A DNA stretch of 19,710 bases from NCBI GenBank assembly GCA_963611165.1, contig CAVDQG010000039.1, forward strand, positions 1 to 19,710. Direction: 5' to 3'. Below are positions 1 to 7,870 of the stretch, in pieces. Every line of letters begins with the position of its first letter. The first letter of the stretch is position 1. The notes under the pieces were generated by a model. The model searched no databases and was not told the DNA's origin. It saw only the letters and a list, made by a program, of their open reading frames with translations. The stretch is from SIG603 sp963611165 (GTDB taxonomy: Bacteria > Bacillota > Clostridia > Oscillospirales > Acutalibacteraceae). Made by a program: the position numbers and the translations under genes.

Positions 1-2
1 AC

Positions 3-101
3 TTGCGCTGTGGAGGGCTTCTGAAAGGAAAGGAATTATCTACAAATAGTCTTATTGTGAATGAGCGGAAACAGGTTGTCAGTTTAGGTGCGTCCAACTA
101 A
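3..101 (+). CDS. 3' end of an unidentified gene (partial)
   Basis: An open frame enters from the window edge and ends at TAA 99-101, giving 32 C-terminal residues ending in VVSLGASN. A clear intrinsic terminator starts about 20 bases downstream, which supports this being the true end of a transcribed gene. The visible tail is polar and basic, with no recognisable motif, so I do not assign a function. Its neighbour to the right is a gene-poor stretch, so it could belong to a mobile element that ends here; that is inference only. Confidence 0.4.
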   Translation: MRCGGLLKGKELSTNSLIVNERKQVVSLGASN

Positions 102-122
102 GAAAACATTCTAAGACGAGAG

Positions 123-160
123 AGAAACGGTATAGCTTCGGCTATGCCGTTTCTTTCATT
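123..160 (+). terminator. Intrinsic terminator
   Basis: A 14-bp stem (AGAAACGGTATAGC paired with GCTATGCCGTTTCT, one G-U pair) closes a TTCG tetraloop and is followed by a T-rich run. It ends the partial gene that enters from the left edge. Confidence 0.85.
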
Positions 161-697
161 TTTGCCTGCTGTTAAATGCTTTGGACATTTCCAAAATCCC
201 GATACTCCGGGGAGAGGGCAGTCACCGCCGCCCTCACTTCGGGTAAATGTTCCAAAGTCTTATTTTCTGCCATTGAAACTTTCCTTTCTTTTCGGAAATT
301 CCAGTTTGAAATGGATGTACTTGTCGCTATCAGCGGTGCGAAGCATCCTTTACGTGTAATAATGATTCCTGTAGCATTTAAGCAACAATCCATATTTCTA
401 TCTGGGAAATTTCTTTTCTTACAATTGACCAGCCGCCATAAGTTCAATTCGGACAACTCCATATTCACAATTTTTATTGTGGATTATACAGGAAAAATCT
501 TACTGCTAAAAGGATATTCTCGCTGTTTCTGCCATGATTTTTTGCGGTTTGCAAAAGCACAAGATTTATGGCTTCTTTTCGGCAGAGCTTAATCGGTTCT
601 GCTTTTTGTGTCCCTTTATTGTCTTTGTTAAACGGCTACAATGAAATGTGTAAAAATACTGATAATGCTTGAAATAAAAAATGAAAGGAAAAGAGAG
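161..697. other. Gene-poor stretch, possible decayed mobile-element edge
   Basis: Several open frames cross this stretch, but none has convincing coding character on the plus strand. The most plausible small gene is on the minus strand at 172-273: 33 codons starting MAENKTLEHLPEV, preceded by GAAAGGAAAG at a workable distance. I do not recognise it. An inverted repeat (ATTCACAA...TTGTGGAT) lies at about 463-486. A weak -10-like TACAAT sits at 637-642 ahead of the ABC transporter genes. Otherwise I see nothing assignable. Confidence 0.35.
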
Positions 698-1618
698 ATG
701 AATGAAATAATCACAGTTTCTTCACTGAAGAAATCATACGGCAAGGTGAAGGCTGTTAAGGGCATAGATTTTTCGGTTAAAAAAGGAAGCTTGTTTGCTT
801 TTCTCGGCCCGAACGGAGCGGGAAAGTCAACGACAATCGATATTCTTTGTACGCTTAACAAGTATGACGAGGGCGATATTAAAATCGCCGGATACGACAT
901 GAAGCGTGAGACGGATGAAATCAGAAACACCATAGGTGTGGTTTTTCAGGACAGCGTAATGGACAAGAAATTAAGTGTCAAGGAAAATCTGATGATTCGT
1001 GCCGGCTTCTATTACAAGACAAAGGAAAAAAGAAAAGCGGCGGTGAAAAATGCCGCAAAGTATTCCGAGATAGACGATTTCATCGACAGAGAGTACGGCG
1101 TGCTCTCGGGCGGTCAGAGAAGAAGAGTGGATATTGCGAGGGCACTTTTGAACACACCGCAGATATTATTCTTGGACGAGCCGACAACGGGACTTGACCC
1201 GCAGACAAGAAAGCACGTTTGGGAAACGGTCGAGAGACTTCAGAAAGAGAACGGTATGACCATCTTCCTCACAACGCACTACATGGAGGAGGCGGCAAAA
1301 GCCGACTATGTTGTGGTTATGGACGGCGGTTTAATCGTGGCTCAGGGAACGCCCTATGAGTTAAAAGAGAGATACAGTTTCGAGCATATCAAGATTAAGA
1401 CAAAGAAAAACAAGGACGAGTCGGTCAAAAACTATCTTAACGAGCAAGGCTTGAAATGGGAAGAAAAGCAGGACTTTATCGATGTTAAAATCAAGTCGAC
1501 AATCGATGCGATTGATGTTTTGGAGCCTATTAGAAATGAAATGGAGGGATTTGAAGTATTATACGGAACTATGGATGATGTCTTCCTCAACATCACCGGA
1601 AAGGAACTCAGAGAATGA
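698..1618 (+). CDS. ABC exporter ATP-binding protein (NatA/DrrA-like)
   Basis: This is the cytoplasmic nucleotide-binding subunit of an ABC-2 type exporter. It has Walker A GPNGAGKST (residues 37-45), signature LSGGQ (136-140), Walker B ILFLDE (156-161) and the H-loop histidine at about 194. A C-terminal domain of roughly 80 residues resembles the DUF4162 extension of DrrA/NatA-type ATPases. At 306 residues it has the usual family length. I chose the ATG at 698 because it follows AAAGGAAAAGAGAG and directly precedes the conserved start of the domain; an upstream in-frame ATG at 641 lacks a ribosome binding site. The stop overlaps the permease start by four bases (ATGA), so the two are translationally coupled and form one transporter. 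The substrate cannot be read from the sequence; drug, lipid or bacteriocin export are the usual options for the family. Confidence 0.93.
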   Translation: MNEIITVSSLKKSYGKVKAVKGIDFSVKKGSLFAFLGPNGAGKSTTIDILCTLNKYDEGDIKIAGYDMKRETDEIRNTIGVVFQDSVMDKKLSVKENLMIRAGFYYKTKEKRKAAVKNAAKYSEIDDFIDREYGVLSGGQRRRVDIARALLNTPQILFLDEPTTGLDPQTRKHVWETVERLQKENGMTIFLTTHYMEEAAKADYVVVMDGGLIVAQGTPYELKERYSFEHIKIKTKKNKDESVKNYLNEQGLKWEEKQDFIDVKIKSTIDAIDVLEPIRNEMEGFEVLYGTMDDVFLNITGKELRE

Positions 1619-2475
1619 ATCAAATGACAGCAAGAGGACTAAAGATCTTCTTTAAAAATAAAGGCGGAATATTCTTTTCGCTGCTCGGCGTAATAATTAT
1701 CTTTTGCTTATTCATCTTCTTTATCGGAGATTCGATAACAAAGGGACTTGATTTTCTCGATAACGCCAAATACATAATGAATTCCTGGGTTGTTGCCGGT
1801 ATGCTTGCTTCGTCGGCAATAACAACGAGTATGGGAGCATATGCGGTTATGGTTTCCGACAGGGAAAACAAATGCGTGAAGGACTTCTATTCCTCACCGC
1901 TTAAGAGAAGCAGTGTTGCCGCAGGCTATATGTTCACGGGAATAATCATCAGCGTTGTTATGAGCGTTGTCACATTTATTTTCGGAGAAATTTACATAGT
2001 AGCCAACGGCGGAGAAATAGCAAGCCTGATGACGATAGTTAAGGTATTGGGAGTTATTTTACTCTCGTCGTTTGCGTCAAGTGCAATGGTTTGCTTTATT
2101 GTGTCTTTCGTGAAAACAAGCAACACCTACACCATGATAAGCATTATACTCGGAACGCTAATAGGCTTCCTTGTAGGAGCTTATGTCTGCATAGGCGAGC
2201 TTCCCGGCGGTGTACAGTGGGTAATTAAGTGCTTCCCGTGTGCTCATGCGGCGGCTCTTTTCAGACAGCTTCTGATGGGTGACGGCATGGCGTCAGGCTT
2301 CGCAAATCTGCCTGATACGGCACTTGCCGATTTTCAAAATAAGGTCGGCGTAACCTTCCGTTACGGCACGGTTGTTCCGGGGGCATGGCTTCACATCACG
2401 GTGCTTGCCGTAACGGGAATTTTGTTCTATTTGTCAGCAATTGTTAATATGTCACGAAAGGCAAAAAAGTATTGA
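1615..2475 (+). CDS. ABC-2 type transporter permease
   Basis: This is the membrane subunit partnered with the ATPase just upstream, sharing an ATGA overlap with it. The 286 residues show the ABC-2 pattern: a first hydrophobic helix at about 18-38, a second near 60-80 after a short extracellular loop, then a cluster of helices through about 115-205 and a final helix near 260-280. The cytoplasmic stretch DRENKCVKDFYSSPLKRSSV after the second helix matches the coupling region typical of DrrB/ABC2_membrane proteins. A perfect hairpin terminator follows 35 bases after the stop, so the operon is just these two genes. Six transmembrane helices are expected for the family. The substrate is unknown. 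Confidence 0.9.
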   Translation: MNQMTARGLKIFFKNKGGIFFSLLGVIIIFCLFIFFIGDSITKGLDFLDNAKYIMNSWVVAGMLASSAITTSMGAYAVMVSDRENKCVKDFYSSPLKRSSVAAGYMFTGIIISVVMSVVTFIFGEIYIVANGGEIASLMTIVKVLGVILLSSFASSAMVCFIVSFVKTSNTYTMISIILGTLIGFLVGAYVCIGELPGGVQWVIKCFPCAHAAALFRQLLMGDGMASGFANLPDTALADFQNKVGVTFRYGTVVPGAWLHITVLAVTGILFYLSAIVNMSRKAKKY

Positions 2476-2510
2476 TTTCGCGATAAAATAAACTGATGTT
2501 TGATGTTTAC

Positions 2511-2542
2511 AAAAAGAGATATCCGAAAGGATATCTCTTTTT
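2511..2542 (+). terminator. Intrinsic terminator of ABC exporter operon
   Basis: A perfect 14-bp stem (AAAAAGAGATATCC / GGATATCTCTTTTT) with a GAAA tetraloop and a T-run inside its 3' arm. The matching A-run on the 5' side would let it act in both directions. Confidence 0.93.
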
Positions 2543-2572
2543 ACTGTAAAGTTTCAAATTAATGAACTTGAA

Positions 2573-2601
2573 TTGACAAATACGGCTTGTAGGGTTAAAA
2601 T
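2573..2601 (+). promoter_or_regulatory. Sigma-A promoter for glycosyltransferase gene
   Basis: TTGACA at 2573-2578, a 17-bp spacer, then TAAAAT at 2596-2601. The start codon at 2661 lies about 53 bases past the predicted transcription start. This is a near-consensus vegetative promoter. Confidence 0.85.
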
Positions 2602-2660
2602 CAAATCACAATTCCCTTTTTTATGGGAAGATTTCAATCATTATGACAAAAGGTGAATTT

Positions 2661-3845
2661 ATGGATAATAAAACAAAAAACAAACCGCTTCATGTGCTTG
2701 TTGTCACAACATGGTATCCGAACGGAAAGGACAAGCTTATCGGAAATTATCACAAATTGTTCTGTACAGCTGTCTCTAAGGTCGGTGTTAAGGTAAATAT
2801 GATATATGTTGACCGCCAGGGACTGAGCGATTTGCCGAGATACCCGATGATGAAGAAAACCTATGTTGACAACAACGACGGTTACAAAACCTACGGCAGA
2901 CTGGAGCTTGACATCGGAAGATTCAGCATGGATATGCAGATGAATTCCTATGTCAAAAAGGCAGAAAAGCTTTATAAGGCGTATGTCAAGGAAAACGGCA
3001 AGCCGGATGTTCTTCACGCTCAGGTTACCGTTCCTGCTGGTTATGCCGCTTGCAAGATAGGCGAAAAATACGGAATTCCCGTTCTTCTGACGGAGCATGC
3101 TACTTACTTCGAGAGATTCTTCGGAGGAAATGAGGAGAAGTATGCGAGATACGTCATGAAGCACGCAAAAGTAACCGTTGTCGGAAATTATATGGTAGAT
3201 TATTTGAGAGATATTCAGGGTGTTGAATCCTCTGTGTTGCCGAATATTGTTGACACGGCTGTGTTCAGAGTGCCGAGAAAACCGCATGATACTTCTGTTT
3301 ACAACATTGCGACCGTTGCGGGACTTCGCCCGGGCAAGGCTACTGACGATGCGATAAGAGCTGTTAAGCTCCTTTGCGACAAAAATCCCGACAAGAAGTT
3401 TAAATACACCATAGTCGGCGAGGGTCAGGAAGAGTCTAATTTCAAGGCGCTTTCCAAGGAGCTCGGTATGGACGGAATTATCGAATTTGTCGGAAAGAAG
3501 GAAGCTCCCGAGATTGCAGAGATTCTGTCTACAACGGATACGCTTCTCATGCCAAGCGAGATTGAAACTTTCGGTATCCCTGCCGTTGAGGCACTTTCTG
3601 CCGGTGTTCCCGTTGTATGCACACGCTGTAAGGGCCCGGAGGGATTTTTATATCCCGATTGCTCGGAGTTCTGCGATGTGCACGACATCGAGGGCATGGC
3701 GGATGCAATCATGAGAATGTACGAGAGAGAAAAAAACGGCGAGATTGACCACGAGGACATCAGAAAATATGCTGAGCCGTTTTCCGCTGAGGCTGTGGCA
3801 AACGCTGCCGTTGCTTACTATGAAGAGCTTCTCGGCCGTAAGTAA
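2661..3845 (+). CDS. Glycosyltransferase family 4 (GT-B fold)
   Basis: This cytoplasmic or membrane-associated enzyme is expected to transfer a sugar from a nucleotide-sugar donor to a glycan or lipid acceptor. The N-terminal Rossmann half begins VLVVTTWYPNG and contains HAQVTVPAGYAACKIG. The C-terminal donor-binding half has IATVAGLRPGKATDDAIRA, YTIVGEGQE, and the characteristic E-x7-E segment PSEIETFGIPAVEALSAG with VPVV after it. At 394 residues it has the normal GT4 length. I chose ATG 2661, six bases after AAAAGGTG, over an ATG 18 bases upstream. The gene stands alone with its own promoter and a shared terminator, so no pathway context is visible. Acceptor and sugar are unknown; cell-surface polysaccharide synthesis is the usual setting. 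Confidence 0.88.
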   Translation: MDNKTKNKPLHVLVVTTWYPNGKDKLIGNYHKLFCTAVSKVGVKVNMIYVDRQGLSDLPRYPMMKKTYVDNNDGYKTYGRLELDIGRFSMDMQMNSYVKKAEKLYKAYVKENGKPDVLHAQVTVPAGYAACKIGEKYGIPVLLTEHATYFERFFGGNEEKYARYVMKHAKVTVVGNYMVDYLRDIQGVESSVLPNIVDTAVFRVPRKPHDTSVYNIATVAGLRPGKATDDAIRAVKLLCDKNPDKKFKYTIVGEGQEESNFKALSKELGMDGIIEFVGKKEAPEIAEILSTTDTLLMPSEIETFGIPAVEALSAGVPVVCTRCKGPEGFLYPDCSEFCDVHDIEGMADAIMRMYEREKNGEIDHEDIRKYAEPFSAEAVANAAVAYYEELLGRK

Positions 3846-3864
3846 AATACAATATCAAGCGAAA

Positions 3865-3891
3865 AAAAGACTGCCGTGCGGCAGTCTTTTT
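3865..3891. terminator. Bidirectional intrinsic terminator
   Basis: An A-run, a GACTGCC/GGCAGTC stem with a GTGC loop, and a T-run. It sits between the convergent glycosyltransferase and mscL genes and has U-tracts for both strands. Confidence 0.92.
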
Positions 3892-3898
3892 GCTTTGA

Positions 3899-4273
3899 TT
3901 ACTTATTCTTCTTGAGCTCCTCGAGGATTTCTCTGAGAAGAACAACCTCTTCGCTCGGCTCGGGGTCTGCGGCAGGCTCTTCTTCCTTTGGCTTCTTGAG
4001 CTTATTGACAGCCTTGACGATGACGAAAACAACAAATGCGGTGATTAAGAATGTGATTATCGCATTGATTACGGCACCGATACCGAATCCGCCGGGTGCC
4101 CAGTTGGCAAAGGTGGTGTCGGGAATGAAAAGACCGATGATTGGTGTGAGAAGATTTTCGACAACGCTTGTGACGATTGCGGTGAATGCAGAACCGACTA
4201 CTACGCCGACTGCCATATCGAGAACGTTTCCTTTAGCGATGAATTCTTTGAATTCCTTTAAAAAAGCTTTCAT
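3899..4273 (-). CDS. mscL: Large-conductance mechanosensitive channel MscL
   Basis: A homopentameric inner-membrane pore that opens under membrane tension to release solutes during hypo-osmotic shock. The family landmarks are all present: the amphipathic N-terminus MKAFLKEFKEFIAKGNVLDM, the pore-lining first helix AVGVVVGSAFTAIVTSVVENLLTP, the periplasmic loop, the second helix (about 68-92, ending FVVFVIVKAVNKL), and a C-terminal charged helix (EVVLLREILEEL) after an acidic linker. At 124 residues it has the standard length. I chose the ATG at 4273 because AAAGGAA lies just ahead; an upstream in-frame ATG adds six residues not typical of the family. It has its own promoter on the minus strand and shares a terminator with the convergent glycosyltransferase gene. 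Confidence 0.96.
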   Translation of the reverse strand: MKAFLKEFKEFIAKGNVLDMAVGVVVGSAFTAIVTSVVENLLTPIIGLFIPDTTFANWAPGGFGIGAVINAIITFLITAFVVFVIVKAVNKLKKPKEEEPAADPEPSEEVVLLREILEELKKNK

Positions 4274-4305
4274 ATATACTGTTCCTTTCATTTCAAATTA
4301 GGGAT

Positions 4306-4334
4306 ATTATGATACATTTGAAGTTAAAAGTCAA
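4306..4334 (-). promoter_or_regulatory. Promoter of mscL
   Basis: Read on the minus strand: TTGACT (4334-4329), a 17-bp spacer, then CATAAT (4311-4306). The mscL start lies about 33 bases downstream of the -10. Both boxes are five of six matches to consensus. Confidence 0.75.
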
Positions 4335-4659
4335 ACCCTAAAAAACGGAAAAACATCGAGCGTCGGCAGTGTTTTTGATGTGCGCCTATATTTGAGATTT
4401 TAATTAATGACACAATTGTTCTAAAAAGCAGCGATTGAAATGTTTAGGCACAGTTTTGACACTTTTGTCACGGTTACTTGAATTTTGATGAAAATTATTT
4501 AACATTTAAAGTATCGATAACATATATTTTATTACAAATTGAAATTATTTGTCTCGATTTCCTTTACAGATATTTTATTTTACAATTATTTGGTATAGAA
4601 TATTTTTTGTGGATAAAATTTTAGTACATTTTCAGTATCCACGAATTGGAGTAAGGACA
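4335..4659. other. AT-rich intergenic region upstream of the ArsR-type gene
   Basis: No gene is seen. A 5-bp inverted repeat TGACA-CTTT-TGTCA lies at 4457-4470 and overlaps a possible -35 (TTGACA 4456-4461), but the matching -10 is poor. A second candidate promoter is TTTACA near 4577 with TATTTT 16 bases later. The inverted repeat could be an autoregulatory operator for the ArsR-type regulator downstream; this is inference. Confidence 0.4.
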
Positions 4660-5004
4660 ATGGATAGAGTCAGCATACCGTTAATAAAGGAAGAGTTTAC
4701 TAAGTGCAGAAAGTCACTGACGGCACTTGGCGATGAGACAAGGCAGCATTTGTTTATTATGCTTCTCGGCAGTGACGAGAGCGGTGCAAGAGTGGTGGAC
4801 ATCGCAAAGAAAACAAATTTATCAAGACCTGCAGTTTCGCACCACATGCAGATTTTGCGTGAGGCAGAAATAGTAAAGAGCTATCGTGACGGCACAAAAA
4901 TATATTACTACGTAGACCCGGACGATGTTGAGGTGAAAAATCTGATTGAGCTTTTCACAGATATAGAGAAGCTGACTGCAAAGCGCAAGTCCAAGGATAA
5001 TTGA
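4660..5004 (+). CDS. ArsR/SmtB-type winged-helix transcription regulator
   Basis: A 114-residue dimeric DNA-binding repressor-like protein. The winged-helix core is clear: LTALGDETRQHLFIMLL (first helices), VVDIAKKTNLSRPAVSHHMQ (helix-turn-helix, about residues 48-67), then ILREAEIVKSYRDGTKIYYY (helix and beta-wing). The metal-binding ELCVCDL-type motif of ArsR is absent and only one cysteine is present, so a metal signal by the classical site is unlikely. I chose ATG 4660 after GGAGTAAGG because the longer upstream reading has no domain character. It is the gene immediately before the phage-particle operon, in the same orientation but separated by a strong terminator. It could be a stand-alone regulator or the controller of that operon; the sequence cannot decide. 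Confidence 0.9.
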   Translation: MDRVSIPLIKEEFTKCRKSLTALGDETRQHLFIMLLGSDESGARVVDIAKKTNLSRPAVSHHMQILREAEIVKSYRDGTKIYYYVDPDDVEVKNLIELFTDIEKLTAKRKSKDN

Positions 5005-5041
5005 TGTCCGCAGAGGGGAAAACAGAATAATTGATTATTTG

Positions 5042-5068
5042 GAGAATTCTTCGGAATTCTCTTTTTTT
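5042..5068 (+). terminator. Intrinsic terminator after ArsR-type gene
   Basis: A perfect 8-bp stem GAGAATTC/GAATTCTC with a TTCG tetraloop followed by seven T residues. It insulates the downstream particle operon from read-through. Confidence 0.95.
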
Positions 5069-5103
5069 ATGCTTTTTTTGAGGAAATAAAAAATATTTTC
5101 GGA

Positions 5104-5129
5104 AAAATTTCCTTTTAGAGGGAAATTTT
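5104..5129. promoter_or_regulatory. Inverted repeat ahead of the particle operon (possible operator)
   Basis: AAAATTTCC (5104-5112) and GGAAATTTT (5121-5129) form a perfect 9-bp inverted repeat around an 8-base centre, with no T-run after it, so it is not a terminator. It lies 60 bases before the first particle gene, where a repressor site would be expected. No convincing -35/-10 pair is visible beside it. Confidence 0.45.
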
Positions 5130-5188
5130 GAGGGGTAACGGGGTAGTGGTGAAAAAGGTCGGACGCTGAGCCGACAGAAAGGAGCTTT

Positions 5189-5527
5189 ATGCAAAACAAA
5201 TATTTACCGCAAAATATGAATGTTCGTGAAGCGGTGGAATCAGGCTACAAGAAAATTGCTTTCGGAGACATAAGCGATGCGGTGCTTCTTGTTTTTTCCG
5301 ATGGGGAAAGCGGAGAGGATTTTTCAAAGCTTGACCTTTTCACGGTTTCCGAACTGAAAAGACCGAAGGGCGGCGGACTCGAGGTTAAATTTTTCGACCG
5401 CATAAAGGCACTTCAGTGCCTCGGTGAATTGGCGGCGGAAGAAACGGATGACACCTCGTTCTTTGAAGCACTCGAAAAGAGTACGCAAATTTGGAAGGGC
5501 GGCGAGGATACTCCCGATGAGGCTTGA
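5189..5527 (+). CDS. Terminase small subunit-like protein lacking the DNA-binding domain
   Basis: In phages the small terminase (TerS) recognises packaging DNA and feeds it to the large terminase. This 112-residue protein keeps what resembles the central and C-terminal part of the Terminase_2/XtmA type: YKKIAFGDISDAV (residues 20-32) and VKFFDRIKALQCLGELA (66-82), which matches the family's usual 'hDKLKALELLG' helix. Full proteins are about 150-180 residues with an N-terminal helix-turn-helix; here the start codon follows AAAGGAG directly, and the frame is closed by a stop at 5150-5152, so no DNA-binding domain can be encoded upstream. The gene overlaps the large terminase by 11 bases. A small terminase without its DNA-binding domain is reported for the Rhodobacter gene transfer agent. 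An unrelated small protein remains possible because similarity was judged by eye. Confidence 0.68.
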   Translation: MQNKYLPQNMNVREAVESGYKKIAFGDISDAVLLVFSDGESGEDFSKLDLFTVSELKRPKGGGLEVKFFDRIKALQCLGELAAEETDDTSFFEALEKSTQIWKGGEDTPDEA

Positions 5528-6758
5528 GCGTTTCTCTCGGAAACAGATGAAGCTTCTTTCATGGTGGTGCGAAAATTCGCCATACAGCGGATGTGACGCC
5601 ATTATCTGTGACGGCGCTGTTCGCTCGGGAAAAACTCTCTGCATGAGCCTTTCGTTTGTTCTGTGGGCATTCTACCGCTATAACGGCTATTCCTTTGCGA
5701 TTTGCGGCAAGACGATAAAGAATGTGAGAAGAAACATAATCGTTCCGCTCATCCCGATTTTAAAGGAGATAGGATTTTGCACGGAACAGAAGTTGTCGGA
5801 AAATCTGCTTGTGGTTTCTTTCGGCGGCAGAATTAACCGTTTTTATATTTACGGCGGAAAGGACGAAGGAAGCTCGGCTCTCATTCAGGGAATGACCTTG
5901 GCGGGAGTGATGCTTGACGAGACGGCGCTTATGCCGAGAAGCTTTGTGGAGCAGGCAATAGCGAGATGTTCTGTTCCGGGTGCCAAGCTGTGGTTTAACT
6001 GCAATCCCGAAAGTCCGTACCACTGGTTTTATCTTGAATGGATAAAGAAGCTTAAAGAGCGAAACGCATACTATCTTCATTTCACTATGCGTGATAATCC
6101 GGGACTTGCCAAGGAGACAATTCTGCGCTATGAAAATATGTTTTCGGGAGCGTTTTATCAGAGGTTCGTTCTCGGCAGATGGGTTAAGGCAGAGGGACTT
6201 GTCTATCCGTTTATGAACTCCGATATGTTCACGGATGTGCCAAGCGGCAGAGCACTTGAGTATGCGGTTTCAATCGACTACGGGACAGTCAATCCCACGA
6301 GTGTGGGGCTGTGGGCAAGGTTTGGCGAGATTTGGTATCGTATAGACGAATATTACTTTGACTCGAGACGAGAGGAAAAAAGGAGAACGGACGAGGAGCA
6401 CCTTGCGGCAATAAGGGAGCTTATCGGAGAAAGAGAGATAAGCTTTGCGGTGGTTGACCCATCGGCGGCGTCAATGATAACGCTGATGCAAAGATCCGGT
6501 ATCAATGTGATTAAGGCGAATAATGACGTGATAAACGGGATAAGAATTTTGTCTTCGGCTCTCAAAACAGGCAAAATCAGAGTTTGCCGAGGGTGCCGTG
6601 ACGCAATAAGGGAATTTTCGCTTTACACATGGAAAAAGGATAAGGATGAAGTTGTGAAAGAGAACGACCATGCCATGGACGATATGAGATACTTTGCCGC
6701 TGAGGTGCAAAAAAGAGAGGGAAGCTTCGGATTTTTCACTGTTGGAAGAAGACTTTGA
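5517..6758 (+). CDS. Phage terminase large subunit (PBSX/Terminase_6 type)
   Basis: The ATP-driven motor that translocates DNA into the prohead and cuts it. The N-terminal ATPase has Walker A GAVRSGKT (33-40), Walker B VMLDE (131-135) and the coupling segment NCNPES (161-166). The C-terminal RNase H-like nuclease keeps its three acidic positions: D254 in SIDYG, D314 in VVDPS and D388/D389 in HAMDDM. At 413 residues it has the usual length, and no catalytic residue appears lost, so the packaging motor looks functional. I chose ATG 5517, which overlaps the small-terminase end by 11 bases; the longer upstream frame is just its shadow. The portal gene follows 17 bases downstream. Confidence 0.96.
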   Translation: MRLERFSRKQMKLLSWWCENSPYSGCDAIICDGAVRSGKTLCMSLSFVLWAFYRYNGYSFAICGKTIKNVRRNIIVPLIPILKEIGFCTEQKLSENLLVVSFGGRINRFYIYGGKDEGSSALIQGMTLAGVMLDETALMPRSFVEQAIARCSVPGAKLWFNCNPESPYHWFYLEWIKKLKERNAYYLHFTMRDNPGLAKETILRYENMFSGAFYQRFVLGRWVKAEGLVYPFMNSDMFTDVPSGRALEYAVSIDYGTVNPTSVGLWARFGEIWYRIDEYYFDSRREEKRRTDEEHLAAIRELIGEREISFAVVDPSAASMITLMQRSGINVIKANNDVINGIRILSSALKTGKIRVCRGCRDAIREFSLYTWKKDKDEVVKENDHAMDDMRYFAAEVQKREGSFGFFTVGRRL

Positions 6759-6775
6759 GGCAGAAAGGAGATTTT

Positions 6776-7870
6776 GTGAAAGGAAAAGAGGAAAAAAGTA
6801 CGGCTTTATCCGTGTGCACAAGAAGAAATGACACTATTGGATTTTCGCCTGTGCCTGCGGTGTACGAAAGAGAGCTTTACCGTTCTCTTCGTGAGAATGT
6901 GCCTGTGATAGACGCTTCGATAGTCAAAATCAGGAGACTTATCGGAAAATTCACCGTAAGCTTGGGTGATGAAAGATTAGACGAGAGACTGAGTGAATTT
7001 TTCGCCACGGTGAAAGTAGGCGCTATGAGCCACGGTATAGACGAATTCATCGGCTCGTACGTGGAGGATTTATTGACTTACGGAACTGCTGTCGGAGAAA
7101 TCTGCATGAACGGTGGTGAGATTGCGGCACTTTACAACACCGATTTGCGTGATATTGAATTCAGGGAGAAAACTCCGCTCGACATACGGGTTATGGTGAG
7201 AAAGAACGGAGAGCTTCACGAATGCAAATATCAGGAGCTAATATTAAAATCGGCATTCAATCCCGAGTCGGGAGCGATAACGGGAGTTTCGATTCTTCGG
7301 GGCTTGCCGTTCGTGAGTGAAACCCTCATGAAGATTTACAAGGCAATCGGAGTGAACTGGGATAGGCTCGGAAGTGTGCGATTCTCGGTGTCGTGCCCGT
7401 CCGATGGGACATATGCGCCCGAAAAAGCAAGAGTGATGGCGAGTGAGTGGAAGAAAGCCATGAGCAAGGACAGCGTGAATGATTTTATCTCGGTCGGTGA
7501 TGTGAGCATAAAGGCAATCGGCTCTGATGTTGTGATTCCCGACAGCGAGGTGCCGACAAGGCTGATGCTTGAGCAGATAGTCGCAAAGCTTGGCATTCCG
7601 CCGTTTTTGCTCGGTTTCTCGTGGTCGTCTACGGAGAGAATGTCCAGTCAGCAGGCGGATATTTTGACAAGTGAGCTTGAGGCATACAGACGGCTACTTG
7701 AACCGATTATTTACAAAATAACATCGGTTTGGCTGATAACCAACGGAGAAGAGGGGAAAATAACTGTCGACTGGGACGATATTTCCATGCAAGACGAGCT
7801 TGACCACAACAAGGCTATGCTCTATGAGGCACAAAGAAAGGAGCTTGAGGCGAAAATTGAGGATAACTAA
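6776..7870 (+). CDS. Phage portal protein
   Basis: It should form the dodecameric ring at the single capsid vertex through which DNA enters and to which connectors attach. The 364 residues follow the HK97/PBSX-like portal layout: an N-terminal part with the crown-proximal helix VPVIDASIVKIRRLIGK, a central DLLTYGTAVGEI segment, and a C-terminal FLLGFSWSSTERMSSQQADI segment that matches the family's clip/stem region ('lG...er.n..qq'). It sits at the low end of the usual length (about 380-500 residues). I chose GTG 6776 with AAAGGAG five bases upstream, rather than a TTG seven codons earlier. The order terminase-portal-protease-capsid is the canonical head module order. Confidence 0.9.
   Translation: MKGKEEKSTALSVCTRRNDTIGFSPVPAVYERELYRSLRENVPVIDASIVKIRRLIGKFTVSLGDERLDERLSEFFATVKVGAMSHGIDEFIGSYVEDLLTYGTAVGEICMNGGEIAALYNTDLRDIEFREKTPLDIRVMVRKNGELHECKYQELILKSAFNPESGAITGVSILRGLPFVSETLMKIYKAIGVNWDRLGSVRFSVSCPSDGTYAPEKARVMASEWKKAMSKDSVNDFISVGDVSIKAIGSDVVIPDSEVPTRLMLEQIVAKLGIPPFLLGFSWSSTERMSSQQADILTSELEAYRRLLEPIIYKITSVWLITNGEEGKITVDWDDISMQDELDHNKAMLYEAQRKELEAKIEDN

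Noticed and set aside
176..592. 138-codon plus-strand frame as a gene
   Set aside because: There is no ribosome binding site or recognisable domain, the composition is rich in F, S and K without pattern, and the opposite strand is equally open.
5424..5516. Longer N-terminus for the large terminase
   Set aside because: These codons lie over the small-terminase gene, have no ribosome binding site, and add a basic segment not seen in the family; ATG 5517 fits better.
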